Shown here in pieces: positions 20,251 through 28,667 of a stretch of 64,000 nt of DNA. The position numbers were made by a program, and so were the translations under genes. The notes beneath the pieces were generated by a model. The model was given only the letters and a program-made list of their open reading frames with translations. It made no database searches and had not been told where the DNA came from. The DNA comes from Pelagerythrobacter aerophilus (GTDB lineage Bacteria; Pseudomonadota; Alphaproteobacteria; Sphingomonadales; Sphingomonadaceae), in NCBI RefSeq assembly GCF_003581645.1, contig NZ_QXFK01000019.1, positions 248,001 to 312,000 on the forward strand, given 5' to 3'. Positions within the stretch are counted from its first letter, which is position 1, and every line of letters starts with the position of its first letter.

Positions 20251-21792
20251 ATGTCCGAAATCCATGAGCTGACACCCGTTATCGTCGGGGTCGGGCAAGC
20301 CTCGGAGCGTCCCCAGGACCCGGGCTATCGCGCACTGTCGCACATGGATCTGGCGGGCGAAGCGCTGAAAGCCGCGCTTGCCGACACTCGCGCTGCCGGC
20401 GACGCCGCGCGCGCGATCGACACGATCGGCGCCATTCGCCAGTTCGAAATCTCGCGTCCCGACGCAAAGGCGCCGTTCGGCCGGGCGGACAATCCGCCGC
20501 GCGCGATCGGGCGTCGGGTCGGTGCCGAGCCGCGGCGCGCGATTCTGGAGACGACCGGCGGGCAGACCAACCAGAAGCTGGTCGGCGAGTTCGCCGCCGC
20601 CATCGCCCGCGGCGAGAGCGAAATGGCCGCGATCGTCGGCGCCGAGGCGATCTCGACCGTGCGCGCGCTGCTCGGCGCCGGCGAAACGCGCGACTGGTCG
20701 GAAGAGGTCGGCGGCGAGCTGGAGGACCGCGGCTTCGGGCTGGAGGGCATGTTCGACGCCGAGTTGCTTCGCCACGGCGCGGTCAGCGCGATCGCGCACT
20801 ACGCGCTGTTCGAGAATGCCCGGCGTGCGCGGCTGGGATGTTCGCTCGGGGAATATCGCGCGGCGATCGGCGAGCTCTTCGCCCCGTTCACCGAAGTGGC
20901 GGCGGCCAATCCGCACGCCGCCGCGCGCGAGGTGCGCAGCGCGGCAGAGCTGGCGCGCGTGACCCCGCGCAACCGGATCGTGGCCGAGCCCTACCCCCGG
21001 ATGACGGTCGCGCGCGACCAGGTGAACCAGGCGGCCGCAATCGTGATCGCATCGGCCGGCAAGGCGCGCGCGCTGGGGATCTCAGAGGACCGGTGGGTCC
21101 ATATCCACGCGGTCGCCGACGCGAAGGAGCTGCCGGTGATGGAACGGCCCGATCTTGCGCGCAGCCCTGCCTCGATCGCCTCGATCGAGACCGCACTGGA
21201 GCGCAGCGGCCGTACGCTCGGCGATATGGCCTTGCTCGACCTCTACAGTTGCTTCGCGATTCCGGTATTCAATGTGACCGACCATTTCGGACTGGCGATC
21301 GATGATCCGCGCGGGCTGACCCTGACCGGCGGGCTGCCGTTCTTCGGAGGCGCGGGCAACAACTATTCCGCCCATGCCATCGCGGAAGCGGTGCAGCGCC
21401 TGCGGGAACGGCGCGGCAGCTATGCGCTGGTCGGCGCGAACGGCGGGTTCATGAGCAAGTACTCGGCCGGCATCTACTCGGCCGAACCCGCCGACTGGTC
21501 GGGCGCCGACCGCTGGATCGCGGTTCCGACCCCCACCGAGGCCGTGCGCAAGGCGCAGGAGCCGGCCGCATGGCTAACCGTCGAAACCTATACCGTGCTG
21601 GAGAGCCGCTCAGGCCCGGTCGCCGTGGTGCTTGGGCGCAATGAGGCGGGCGAGCGCGTGGCCGCGAACGCCGATCTCGCCCACACGCCGACACGCGCGT
21701 TGTTCGAGGCGGGCGAACCCTTCGGCGTGCGGCTCGCACTGTCGGTGGCGCCGGACGGACGGTCCATGGCCCGTCACAATGCGGACGAGTAG
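20251..21792 (+). CDS. Thiolase-superfamily acetyl-CoA acetyltransferase-like protein
   Basis: 513 residues. The N-terminus TPVIVGVGQASERPQDPG and the middle GAEAISTVRALLGAG place it in the divergent acetyl-CoA acetyltransferase group of the thiolase superfamily. TGGLPFFGGAGNNYSAHAIA and VGANGGFMSKYSAGIYS occur near residue 360-410. A typical degradative thiolase active-site Cys context is not obvious, so substrate and even catalytic activity are open. A good GGGGAGGAAGAG ribosome-binding site precedes the ATG. It is the last chromosomal gene before the mobile element. Confidence 0.8.
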   Translation: MSEIHELTPVIVGVGQASERPQDPGYRALSHMDLAGEALKAALADTRAAGDAARAIDTIGAIRQFEISRPDAKAPFGRADNPPRAIGRRVGAEPRRAILETTGGQTNQKLVGEFAAAIARGESEMAAIVGAEAISTVRALLGAGETRDWSEEVGGELEDRGFGLEGMFDAELLRHGAVSAIAHYALFENARRARLGCSLGEYRAAIGELFAPFTEVAAANPHAAAREVRSAAELARVTPRNRIVAEPYPRMTVARDQVNQAAAIVIASAGKARALGISEDRWVHIHAVADAKELPVMERPDLARSPASIASIETALERSGRTLGDMALLDLYSCFAIPVFNVTDHFGLAIDDPRGLTLTGGLPFFGGAGNNYSAHAIAEAVQRLRERRGSYALVGANGGFMSKYSAGIYSAEPADWSGADRWIAVPTPTEAVRKAQEPAAWLTVETYTVLESRSGPVAVVLGRNEAGERVAANADLAHTPTRALFEAGEPFGVRLALSVAPDGRSMARHNADE

Positions 21793-22143
21793 GAACACAG
21801 GGCGTATAAACCCAGCCGAGCGTCACCGCACCGATCGCTCCGGCGCGGCGCGGGGCCCAAGGCGCGTCTGCAGATTCCCTCTCTCCATTTTCTCGCGGAT
21901 CTTGATGACCCGTTGCTAAAATCTGGTATCGTTTCTATCACAACTGACATTGATATCAATGTTAAGAAACGCTCAGACCCGCAACTTGATCCGTTTCGGC
22001 GGCATCTGCGCCAGCGGCCGGCGCGCGGATGTGCGGTTTGCCGGCGATTCTCCCGCCGACGGAGCGCCACAGCGAGCACGTCCTTGCGAAGCCTGTGACG
22101 GACTTACGCGCGGCCAGATGCCATGTCAGGAAAAGTGGGTCGG
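21793..22143. other. Gene-free stretch left of the mobile element
   Basis: About 350 bases with no convincing coding sequence. The only clear structure is the 16-bp palindrome at 21947-21962. Short open frames on both strands here have arginine-rich, unstructured translations. Before insertion of the element this stretch would have lain directly downstream of tRNA-Thr. Confidence 0.5.
21947..21962. promoter_or_regulatory. 16-bp perfect palindrome, candidate operator
   Basis: ACATTGATATCAATGT is a perfect palindrome in a GC-rich surround, embedded in TGACATTGATATCAATGTTA. Its length and symmetry are typical of TetR-like or similar dimeric repressors. No gene starts right beside it now; the nearest are the end of the thiolase-like gene (155 bp away) and the element boundary. 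Confidence 0.45.
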
Positions 22144-22192
22144 AAATGGTGCCGCTTACGTGACTCGAACACGTGACCCCATCATTACGAAT
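22144..22192. repeat. Left attachment site (49-bp direct repeat, tRNA-Thr 3' part)
   Basis: Identical over 49 bases to 42814-42862, covering the tRNA-Thr CCA end, acceptor 3' strand, T arm, variable loop and the anticodon loop. The match ends just past the anticodon, consistent with crossover in the anticodon stem-loop. The left copy lacks the 5' half of the tRNA and cannot make a tRNA. Confidence 0.95.
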
Positions 22193-22253
22193 TAGGTGGT
22201 CGCTATTTCATCGAGTTTCCCCAGCTTTCCGCTATCCGCAGAAAACAGCCCTT

Positions 22254-22268
22254 GTTCCACTCGCGTTC
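22254..22268 (+). promoter_or_regulatory. LexA-type box upstream of the integrase
   Basis: GTTCCACTCGCGTTC fits the alphaproteobacterial LexA consensus GTTC-N7-GTTC exactly. It lies 74 bp upstream of the integrase start, inside the element, in the only place an integrase promoter could be. Chance matches are expected about twice in 64 kb on both strands, so position is the main support. Confidence 0.55.
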
Positions 22269-22314
22269 TTGCCGCTATGTTCCCATAAGGTTCTTTGGGT
22301 TTCCCCTGAACCGA

Positions 22315-22332
22315 TTACGTGGCGATTACGTG
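22315..22332 (+). repeat. Left arm-type repeat (18 bp)
   Basis: TTACGTGGCGATTACGTG occurs here and, identically and in the same orientation, at 42741-42758 inside the right end. It consists of two TTACGTG heptamers 11 bp apart, and the same heptamer occurs in the T arm of the att core. Probable arm-type binding site of the integrase or excisionase. Confidence 0.75.
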
Positions 22333-22342
22333 AGGGCAAGCA

Positions 22343-23632
22343 GTGCCATCGATGCGGATCACAAAGCGGGAAGTGGATGCCGCCGGAGCGCGAGCCTCAG
22401 GCGACATCTACTACTGGGACGACAAACTGAGTGGCTTCGGCCTCCGCGTCACCCCGCGAGGGGTCAAGAGCTACGTTGTGCAGTATCGCCTTAAGGGACG
22501 CCCAGCGCGGCGAATGACGCTTGGCATCCACGGCTCGCCCTGGACCCCCGACAAGGCGCGAGCACGTGCCGAGCAGATCCTGATCGAGGTGAAGAGCGGG
22601 ATCGATCCCGTCGCCATGGCAAAGAAGAAGGCGCAGGATGCGCGCACTTTAGGGTTCGAGGCGTACGCCAAGCGCTTTTCCGACGAGTGCCTGAAGGTGG
22701 AGTGGGAGGGATCGTGGGAAGACGCAGAGCGCTGCCTCACTTTGCACGTGGTCCCTCGGCTGAAATCTCGCGCTCTTCCCGAGATCGATGCGGCTGATAT
22801 CAGGGCGGTGATTGATCCGATCCGTTCGCAGAGGGCGTTGGCCAGGAAGGTCTGGGCAGTGCTCAACCGCCTATTCACATGGGCCATCGAACAGCACGAC
22901 CTCCCCGCCAACAGCAATCCTATGGCGGGAATGAAGCCCCCACCTAAGCCCGCAGATCGCAAGCGCGTTCTTTCGCCTGACGAAATCATCGCCGCCTGGC
23001 GTGCCAGCTTTGAAGTTGGCGAGCCGTGGGGTCCGTTTATTCGCCTGCTCTTCGCGACCCTTCAGCGACGTAACGAGGTTGCAGGGTTGCCGTGGAAGGA
23101 ACTCGATCAGAATAGGCGACTTTGGCACATTCACGGCGAGCGCGCGAAAAACGGTGAGGATCACCTAGTCCCATTGAATGAACTTGCCCTGCGAGAGCTT
23201 TCAGAAAGAGGCTGGAAGCGGCGAGGACTCGTCCTCACCACAACCGGGAAAACGCCAGTCAGTGGTTTCAGTCGTATGAAAAGGCGGCTGGATAAGCTGA
23301 TGCTCGCGAAACTGCAGGAGCTTGCCGACAGTCGCGCTGAGGCGCTGGGCGAAGAGGCTCAGTCGGTTCAACTCGAGCCATGGCGGTTGCACGATATCCG
23401 GCGGACAGGGACCACCGCGATGCAAAGTCTGGGCATCCCAGTCGAGCATTCCGATGCCTGCCTGAACCACAAGTCCGGCGAGGCCGGTACGGGTGCTGCA
23501 AAGGTCTATCACCTCTGGAAGTACGAACCGGAGAAGCGCACCGCCTTCGAAAAGTGGGGCGCACACCTGGAGCAACTGGTCAGAGGCGCAGAGGAGTCAA
23601 ACGTGGTCCCGCTTGCCAATCGGCGAGCGTGA
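22343..23632 (+). CDS. int: Tyrosine site-specific integrase (DUF4102 / P4-like)
   Basis: 429 residues. The N-terminal arm-binding domain (DUF4102 type) has DDKLSGFGLRVTPRGVKSYV. The catalytic domain has Arg242 in ATLQRRNEVAGLPW, LHDIRRTGTTAMQSLG (His-x-x-Arg), LNHKSG, and the likely nucleophile Tyr389 in AKVYHLWKYEP. It integrates the element into tRNA-Thr, whose fragment lies 150 bp upstream. GTG at 22343 is chosen because GAGGG is six bases before it; an ATG three codons later is possible. A LexA-type box and an arm-type repeat lie in its leader. Confidence 0.94.
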   Translation: MPSMRITKREVDAAGARASGDIYYWDDKLSGFGLRVTPRGVKSYVVQYRLKGRPARRMTLGIHGSPWTPDKARARAEQILIEVKSGIDPVAMAKKKAQDARTLGFEAYAKRFSDECLKVEWEGSWEDAERCLTLHVVPRLKSRALPEIDAADIRAVIDPIRSQRALARKVWAVLNRLFTWAIEQHDLPANSNPMAGMKPPPKPADRKRVLSPDEIIAAWRASFEVGEPWGPFIRLLFATLQRRNEVAGLPWKELDQNRRLWHIHGERAKNGEDHLVPLNELALRELSERGWKRRGLVLTTTGKTPVSGFSRMKRRLDKLMLAKLQELADSRAEALGEEAQSVQLEPWRLHDIRRTGTTAMQSLGIPVEHSDACLNHKSGEAGTGAAKVYHLWKYEPEKRTAFEKWGAHLEQLVRGAEESNVVPLANRRA

Positions 23633-23634
23633 TC

Positions 23635-23691
23635 GTGGCGCGGCTAGGGTAGCGCCCGAACAGCCGGTTTCCGCCCGGCCTGCCGCGCCAC
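23635..23691. terminator. Long hairpin after the integrase
   Basis: GTGGCGCGG at 23635-23643 pairs perfectly with CCGCGCCAC at 23683-23691, and the loop is itself GC-rich and foldable. It begins right after the integrase stop. There is no U-tract, so termination is not certain; it may separate integrase transcription from the next gene. Confidence 0.45.
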
Positions 23692-23724
23692 TTCCGACAA
23701 TGCGGATCGCCAGCGGAGGCGAGC

Positions 23725-24999
23725 GTGAATGATATGGAGAGTGTGGTAAGGGCCGCGGCGGCGAGCCGGATGGACGGAACGCCGATACCCGATCCGGCCA
23801 GGTGGCCCGAAGGGTGGGTTCACTTATCGGCGGCTGTGGCAGCCGTAGCCGAGGCGCTGCTAAATGAAGGCAGTGGTCTCGAAGCGGCCTATTCCTTCGT
23901 GCATGCGCTGGAATCGCCTGGCCCAACGGAGAATCCGGGCTTCGCAAAGTACCGCAGTAAGCTGGCGACGCAGATTGCGGAGCAATTTACTGAGCTTTGC
24001 CGCTGCGAGTTTCTAGTGACAGGGCATCGTCGCATCGGTGGCGCAGGTCCCGTCGAGCCCATCCCCTCAGAATGGTGGGACACGGAAGACATTTTTCTTC
24101 GCTTCCGCACCTGGAGCATCGACCCCGACGACGAGCTGAGCAGCCGGCCCGATCTCCCTCACTGGATTTGGGTGGAGGAAATTGGGCTGAAACGCATGTG
24201 CGATAAGATTTGGCGCTACAACAATAACGTGAATAAGGTGACGTTCGTCGACGAAGAAACGTTGCTCAGCGTCTCGGATGCACTTGAGGTACTGGCCCCG
24301 TTTGTCCCTCACATTTCAGGGCCGCCAATGCGACTGGGCGCGCCGGACGGCGCGAAGGAACTTCGAGATGCCTGCGCTTCAGGCGCCGTTCGCGCCATCG
24401 CTACTCGGATGGAGCGAAGCTTTGATGCAGCCGGCCTAGGAGGCAATGGAAAGCTAGTTGAAGCAGAGAACGATTGGCCCATTCCGGCGGAGCTATGGAC
24501 GTCCATTGAGCTCTCGCCAGCTCAGAATTGGGCCGCTGGTACCTTTGTCGCCATTCCTAACGAACGCAACAGGGTCAAGCTGAGCGGCGTGATGATCGAC
24601 TGGCGGGATCTCACATCCTACCTTGAGGGGCAGAAGCTCCTCTTGCGCATTCAGCTTCGCGAACCGGATGAGGAGGAGCCGTTCGCGGAAGCCTTCATGC
24701 CGGCCGTCCCGGTCGAGTTCCCCGACCCAATAAACCCGGACGGTGAAATCATTCGCATTTCCTCAGGTCCTGAGGAACCGGAGGCGAAAGGCGACTGCGA
24801 GGCTCCCTCCAAAGCCGACGAAGCGAAATGCAAAGAACTGGCGGCGCGGCTGGATTCCGAGGGGGTAGCCATACGCGACGTAAAAGCCCCCCTGATTGCG
24901 AGGCTTTGGGACACCACGGACGGCCCCGTCCCGAAGAAGGAGACGATTACAGGACTTATGACCGGCCAACGCAAAGGACGGCGGCCCACGGCTTCCTAG
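23725..24999 (+). CDS. Large protein of unknown function, element cargo
   Basis: 424 residues from a GTG start with GGAGG upstream. No domain is recognised. The N-terminal third is helical (WVHLSAAVAAVAEALLNEGS). The centre has WWDTEDIFLRFRTWSIDPDD and WIWVEEIGLKRMCDKIWRYN, rich in tryptophan. The C-terminus has an acidic, proline-containing linker followed by a small basic helical domain (ELAARLDSEGVAIRDVKAPL, then KKETITGLMTGQRKGRRP) that could bind DNA. No signal peptide or membrane segment. It lies between integrase and excisionase genes, a usual place for cargo such as defence or regulatory genes. Confidence 0.75.
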   Translation: MNDMESVVRAAAASRMDGTPIPDPARWPEGWVHLSAAVAAVAEALLNEGSGLEAAYSFVHALESPGPTENPGFAKYRSKLATQIAEQFTELCRCEFLVTGHRRIGGAGPVEPIPSEWWDTEDIFLRFRTWSIDPDDELSSRPDLPHWIWVEEIGLKRMCDKIWRYNNNVNKVTFVDEETLLSVSDALEVLAPFVPHISGPPMRLGAPDGAKELRDACASGAVRAIATRMERSFDAAGLGGNGKLVEAENDWPIPAELWTSIELSPAQNWAAGTFVAIPNERNRVKLSGVMIDWRDLTSYLEGQKLLLRIQLREPDEEEPFAEAFMPAVPVEFPDPINPDGEIIRISSGPEEPEAKGDCEAPSKADEAKCKELAARLDSEGVAIRDVKAPLIARLWDTTDGPVPKKETITGLMTGQRKGRRPTAS

Positions 25000-25141
25000 C
25001 CGTCATTCCAAACGTCGTGCGAAAGAATTGTCGCGTCATTTGGGTGGCTGTGGCCAGAACATTTCTTATGCCTTCTATGGGTTTCCGCGACGCGCAGTTG
25101 CGCCGCCCCGCAGCAGCGGGAAGACGTAGCGGAGACTACAC

Positions 25142-25351
25142 ATGGCAGATGATGATACACTGCTTACGACGGAACAGCTTGCGGCTCTCCGGAATGTACC
25201 ACCCAACCGGATAGAGAAGGAGCGCCTCAAGGGCGATGGACCGCCGTTCCTGAAAGACGGGCGTCTCGTCCGATATCGTCTTGGCGATTACCGCAGGTGG
25301 GTGTCCGAGCGGCAGAGGTTCCAGTCGACCTCAGGAACCGAGGCCGCATGA
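25142..25351 (+). CDS. AlpA-like excisionase / MerR-type HTH protein
   Basis: 69 residues with one helix-turn-helix: LLTTEQLAALRNVPPNRIEK, then GPPFLKDGRLVRYRLGDYRR, the usual HTH_17 layout of AlpA-type excisionases and regulators. It likely directs excision or activates the integrase. GGAG lies upstream of the ATG. It is followed by a run of overlapping plus-strand genes up to the DUF3987 gene. Confidence 0.85.
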   Translation: MADDDTLLTTEQLAALRNVPPNRIEKERLKGDGPPFLKDGRLVRYRLGDYRRWVSERQRFQSTSGTEAA

Positions 25352-25354
25352 GCC

Positions 25355-25741
25355 GTGGTTTCCATCAGGGATGGTGTTTCGGCCAGCCGTAAAGGCCGAA
25401 GCCGCCCGATCCTGACCTTGGGGAAAGGATCGAACGGCTCCAGAAAGAGTGCTCAGCTTGGCGGCGTCGAGCACGAACAATCTAGCGAAACCCGGTCGGA
25501 AACGCAACGCTTCGAGGACGCATTGTGGGCCGCACGCAATAGCTGGGACATAGCGCGGCGGTCTCTGCCGAACGACGCGGAAGGCTGGTTGCACGGGGGC
25601 GGCTTTGCAGGGCGAGGTAAACTCTCTCGCCGCGATGCCGAGCGCCTGCTGCGGGAAGCGTTTGCCGCTCTGAACAGGAGTGCGGAGCGCAAGCGCAATG
25701 CACTCGCTGCGATCGACGGAGGCGCACATGATGGCGCCTAA
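25355..25741 (+). CDS. Hypothetical element protein
   Basis: 128 residues from GTG, three bases after the AlpA-like gene. The first 45 residues are basic and low in structure, so the true start may be later. The rest (TQRFEDALWAARNSWDIARR, then LSRRDAERLLREAFAALNRS) is helical. It overlaps the next gene by 14 bases. No family recognised. Confidence 0.5.
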   Translation: MVSIRDGVSASRKGRSRPILTLGKGSNGSRKSAQLGGVEHEQSSETRSETQRFEDALWAARNSWDIARRSLPNDAEGWLHGGGFAGRGKLSRRDAERLLREAFAALNRSAERKRNALAAIDGGAHDGA

Positions 25742-25994
25742 CAGTCAACCCGTCGAAGGGCTCCAGCCGTGGAACGGGCTATGGAGGCTGCCGTGCACGA
25801 GAGAGTTGCGCGATGGCTTTTATTCCATCGACCAATTCACGGCCAAGCAACTGCTCCAGGCCCGCGCTCCGGAAAGCCAGTGGGAGGGAGACTTCCTGCA
25901 AACCATACTCCTGCAAGCCGCGCCACTGACACCGGGGCAACGCTACTGGCTCGACCGGCTGGCGGAGCGTTTCGGGGAAAGGCTGGCGGCATGA
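25728..25994 (+). CDS. Hypothetical element protein
   Basis: 88 residues starting at the first of two adjacent ATGs. Composition is mixed: LRDGFYSIDQFTAKQLLQAR, then a C-terminal LTPGQRYWLDRLAERFGERL helix. The start overlaps the previous gene by 14 bases and its stop overlaps the next start (ATGA). It belongs to the replication operon but has no recognised function. Confidence 0.6.
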   Translation: MMAPNSQPVEGLQPWNGLWRLPCTRELRDGFYSIDQFTAKQLLQARAPESQWEGDFLQTILLQAAPLTPGQRYWLDRLAERFGERLAA

Positions 25995-26233
25995 TCCTCG
26001 CTATTCGAACCAATGCGGGGCGCTACCTCCTGCGGCGCGGCGAGCACTGCCTCGATCCATACTATCAACGAGAGGCGGCTACGCTGCTGTCGGTCGTGCC
26101 GTTCTGGAGCGATGGTGAGCGGTCGTTGCTCCGATACATCGCGGACGGGGGCCACCTTACCCGGCGCGAGGCGAAGGGGTTCTGGGACTGCAACGCATAC
26201 TTCGCGAGCTTGCGGCGTGGAGGTGCGGCATGA
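25991..26233 (+). CDS. Hypothetical element protein
   Basis: 80 residues, ATG overlapping the previous stop and stop overlapping the primase start. It begins MILAIRTNAGRYLLRRGEHC and contains WSDGERSLLRYIADGGHLTR, a probable helical pair. The tight overlaps on both sides support that it is translated. Function unknown. Confidence 0.6.
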   Translation: MILAIRTNAGRYLLRRGEHCLDPYYQREAATLLSVVPFWSDGERSLLRYIADGGHLTRREAKGFWDCNAYFASLRRGGAA

Positions 26234-27132
26234 TCGACCTCGAAGCAATCAAGCGATCCTACGCCCTGCCCGAAGTTGTGGGGGCTGTCGTAAAGCTCCA
26301 ACGCGCCGGGCAGGAGTGGAAGGCTTGCTGTCCGTTGCATCAGGATCGCAGTCCCTCGTTCACGATCTTTGACGATGGCAAGCGCTTTCAGTGCTTCGGC
26401 TGCGGTGCCTCGGGCGATGTCTTGGACTTCATCCAGCGGCTCCACGGTGTCGGCCTGCGCGAGGCAGCGGACATGCTGACAGGAGGATATGCGCCGACCA
26501 TCGAGGTCGAGCCCCTGCCAGCAAACGATCAAGGCGACCGGCTGGATGAGGCGCGGGCCATCTGGCGAAATGCAGAACCGCCCCAGGGCACCCCGGTTGA
26601 AACATATCTGCGATGGCGCGGTCTGGACTTAGCTATTCCGCCGACAATTCGGTTCGCACAGCTCCGGTACGGCAGGAAGGGGCGCGACTATCCATGTTTG
26701 GTTGCCGCCGTCGCTGGAGCTGACAACAGGCTGTCGGGGATCCAGCGCACCTATCTGGCGGATGATGGCCGAGGCAAGGCTGCGGTCGCAAAACCGAAGC
26801 TGTCGCTTGGTCGCGTTTCGGGCGGCGCAATAAGGCTGGCGCCCGCTGCTGCCAACCTGATCGTTTGCGAGGGTCTGGAGGACGGGCTGACGCTTCAGCA
26901 AGAGCTCGGAGCGGCAGTCTGGGTCGCCGCCGGCGCCTCGATGCTGCCGGCGATGCGACTGCCCGAATTGGTTCGGTCGATCGCCATCGGCGGAGATGCA
27001 GACGAAGCGGGGCGCGAGGCAGCCGACAAAGCGGCCAAGGCCTTCACCAGACGCGGCATCGAGACGCGGGTGTTCTTCCCGGTCGGCGCCAAGGATTTCA
27101 ATTCTGAACTTATGGAAGGGGCGCGCGCATGA
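26230..27132 (+). CDS. DnaG-type primase with CHC2 zinc finger and Toprim domain
   Basis: 300 residues. The N-terminal CHC2 zinc finger has CCPLHQDRSPSFTI (Cys and His near residues 33-37) and RFQCFGCGASGDVLDFIQ (two Cys near 56-59). The C-terminal Toprim domain has LIVCEGLEDGLTLQ (acidic residue) and AIGGDADEAGREAA (DxD-like). It should prime replication of the element after excision. It overlaps the DUF3987 gene by four bases. It is short compared with host DnaG (about 600), as usual for mobile-element primases. Confidence 0.9.
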   Translation: MIDLEAIKRSYALPEVVGAVVKLQRAGQEWKACCPLHQDRSPSFTIFDDGKRFQCFGCGASGDVLDFIQRLHGVGLREAADMLTGGYAPTIEVEPLPANDQGDRLDEARAIWRNAEPPQGTPVETYLRWRGLDLAIPPTIRFAQLRYGRKGRDYPCLVAAVAGADNRLSGIQRTYLADDGRGKAAVAKPKLSLGRVSGGAIRLAPAAANLIVCEGLEDGLTLQQELGAAVWVAAGASMLPAMRLPELVRSIAIGGDADEAGREAADKAAKAFTRRGIETRVFFPVGAKDFNSELMEGARA

Positions 27133-28667
27133 CTGCCGCCACAATCAAGGAGGCGTTCGCGAGCGCCGAAATCATCAACGCATGGCCGGAGCCGAGAGAG
27201 CTTCCCGGTGGCCTTCATCCAGTGGAGAGCTTTAGTTGCGAGTTGCTGCCGGTCACGCTTCGCCCGTGGGTGGAGGACATTGCCGAGCGGATGCAGACCC
27301 CGCCGGAGTACGTGGCAATCCCCGCCATGGTGGCGGCGGCAACCGTGGTCGGACGCAAGGTCGCGATTCGGCCCAAGCAGCATGACGACTGGAGAGAGGT
27401 ACCAAACCTGTGGGGCTGCATTATCGGCCGCCCCGGCGTGCTGAAGTCGCCCGCAATCGGGCAAGCGCTCAAGCCCCTGGGGCGGCTGGCGGCCCTTGCA
27501 GACGAGCAGTTCCAGTTTGAGAAGGCTGAATTCGACGCTGCGAACATGGAGCGTGAACTGCGGCGAGACGCGGCAAAGGCTGCGATGAAGAAGGCGCTCA
27601 GCGCCGATCCTCGGGCAGACGTGTCGCATTTGCGGGCAGAGGAAGAAGATCGCCCTTCCCTGCGCAGGTTCAGCACGAACGATTCGAGCTATCAGATGCT
27701 CGGAGAGCTGCTGCGGCACAACACGAACGGACTGCTCGTCTCGAAAGACGAACTGATGGGATTGCTGAAGCCTCTTGATCGCGAAGAGAACAGCGAGGCG
27801 CGGGCCTTCTATCTCCAGGGCTGGAACGGCGATGGCAGCTACACTTTCGACCGCATCGGCCGCGGAGAGAATTTGCATGTCCCCGCCCTCACCCTTTCGG
27901 TTTTAGGCTCTACCCAGCCCGCCAAGATCCAGGGCTACGTCGATAGGATTGTAGGCGGCGATGGGGACGACGGTCTTCTTCAGCGCTTCTCAATGATGGT
28001 CTGGCCGGACACACCGCCCTCGTGGGAATACATCGACCGACAGCCGCGCTCCGAATATCGGCAGGCTGCGTTCGATGTCTTCGATCACCTGAACGGGCTG
28101 ACTGCAGAGAGCGTCGATGCGGAGACGGACCAATACGATCAACGCTTCCCTTACCTGCGCTTCGACGCTGAGGCAGGCGAGCGTTTCAAGGTCTGGCTAA
28201 CCGAACTCATGGAGCGGCTCCGCTCCGACGAGTTGCATCCTGCGATCGAAAGCCACTTTTCCAAGTATCGCTCGCTCATCCCTTCCCTGGCGCTCCTCCA
28301 TCACCTGATGAGCGGAAAGCGGGGGCCGGTCGGGCTTTTGTCGCTTTTGTCGGCCATAGCGTGGGGCGATTTTCTGGAAGGCCATGCATTCAGGGTCTAC
28401 CAATCGGCCGTCAACGAGCCGGCGCAGGCAGCGAAGGCAATCCTACGCCACTTGAAGGCGGGCGATCTGCCGGACGGCTTCAATCGCCGTGAGATCGAAC
28501 GACGCGGCTGGGCAGGCCTGCAATCGAACAGCGAGCGCATACAGGCGGGTCTCTCGATACTGATCGACTACGGCTGGATTCGCGAGGTCGCCGGGGATCG
28601 TCCAGGCGAGCGTGGCGGCCGACCCTCGCTACCCACCTACATCATCAATCCCGCAGTGAGGCCCTGA
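27129..28667 (+). CDS. DUF3987 family ATPase/helicase-like replication protein
   Basis: 512 residues. A P-loop lies at GRPGVLKSPAIGQ (Lys about 106), preceded by YVAIPAMVAAATVVGRKVAI, the common DUF3987 lead-in. A later region is NTNGLLVSKDELMGLLKPLD (probable Walker-B-like), then TLSVLGSTQPAKIQGYVDRI. Such proteins pair with CHC2 primases in phages, satellites and islands and are thought to act in replication initiation. The C-terminal part has a winged-helix-like end (REVAGDRPGERGGRPSLPTY). Confidence 0.88.
   Translation: MTAATIKEAFASAEIINAWPEPRELPGGLHPVESFSCELLPVTLRPWVEDIAERMQTPPEYVAIPAMVAAATVVGRKVAIRPKQHDDWREVPNLWGCIIGRPGVLKSPAIGQALKPLGRLAALADEQFQFEKAEFDAANMERELRRDAAKAAMKKALSADPRADVSHLRAEEEDRPSLRRFSTNDSSYQMLGELLRHNTNGLLVSKDELMGLLKPLDREENSEARAFYLQGWNGDGSYTFDRIGRGENLHVPALTLSVLGSTQPAKIQGYVDRIVGGDGDDGLLQRFSMMVWPDTPPSWEYIDRQPRSEYRQAAFDVFDHLNGLTAESVDAETDQYDQRFPYLRFDAEAGERFKVWLTELMERLRSDELHPAIESHFSKYRSLIPSLALLHHLMSGKRGPVGLLSLLSAIAWGDFLEGHAFRVYQSAVNEPAQAAKAILRHLKAGDLPDGFNRREIERRGWAGLQSNSERIQAGLSILIDYGWIREVAGDRPGERGGRPSLPTYIINPAVRP

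Noticed and set aside
22144-22192. A second tRNA-Thr gene at the left end
   Set aside because: Only the 3' half of the tRNA is present; the sequence beyond 22192 does not form the D arm or acceptor 5' strand.
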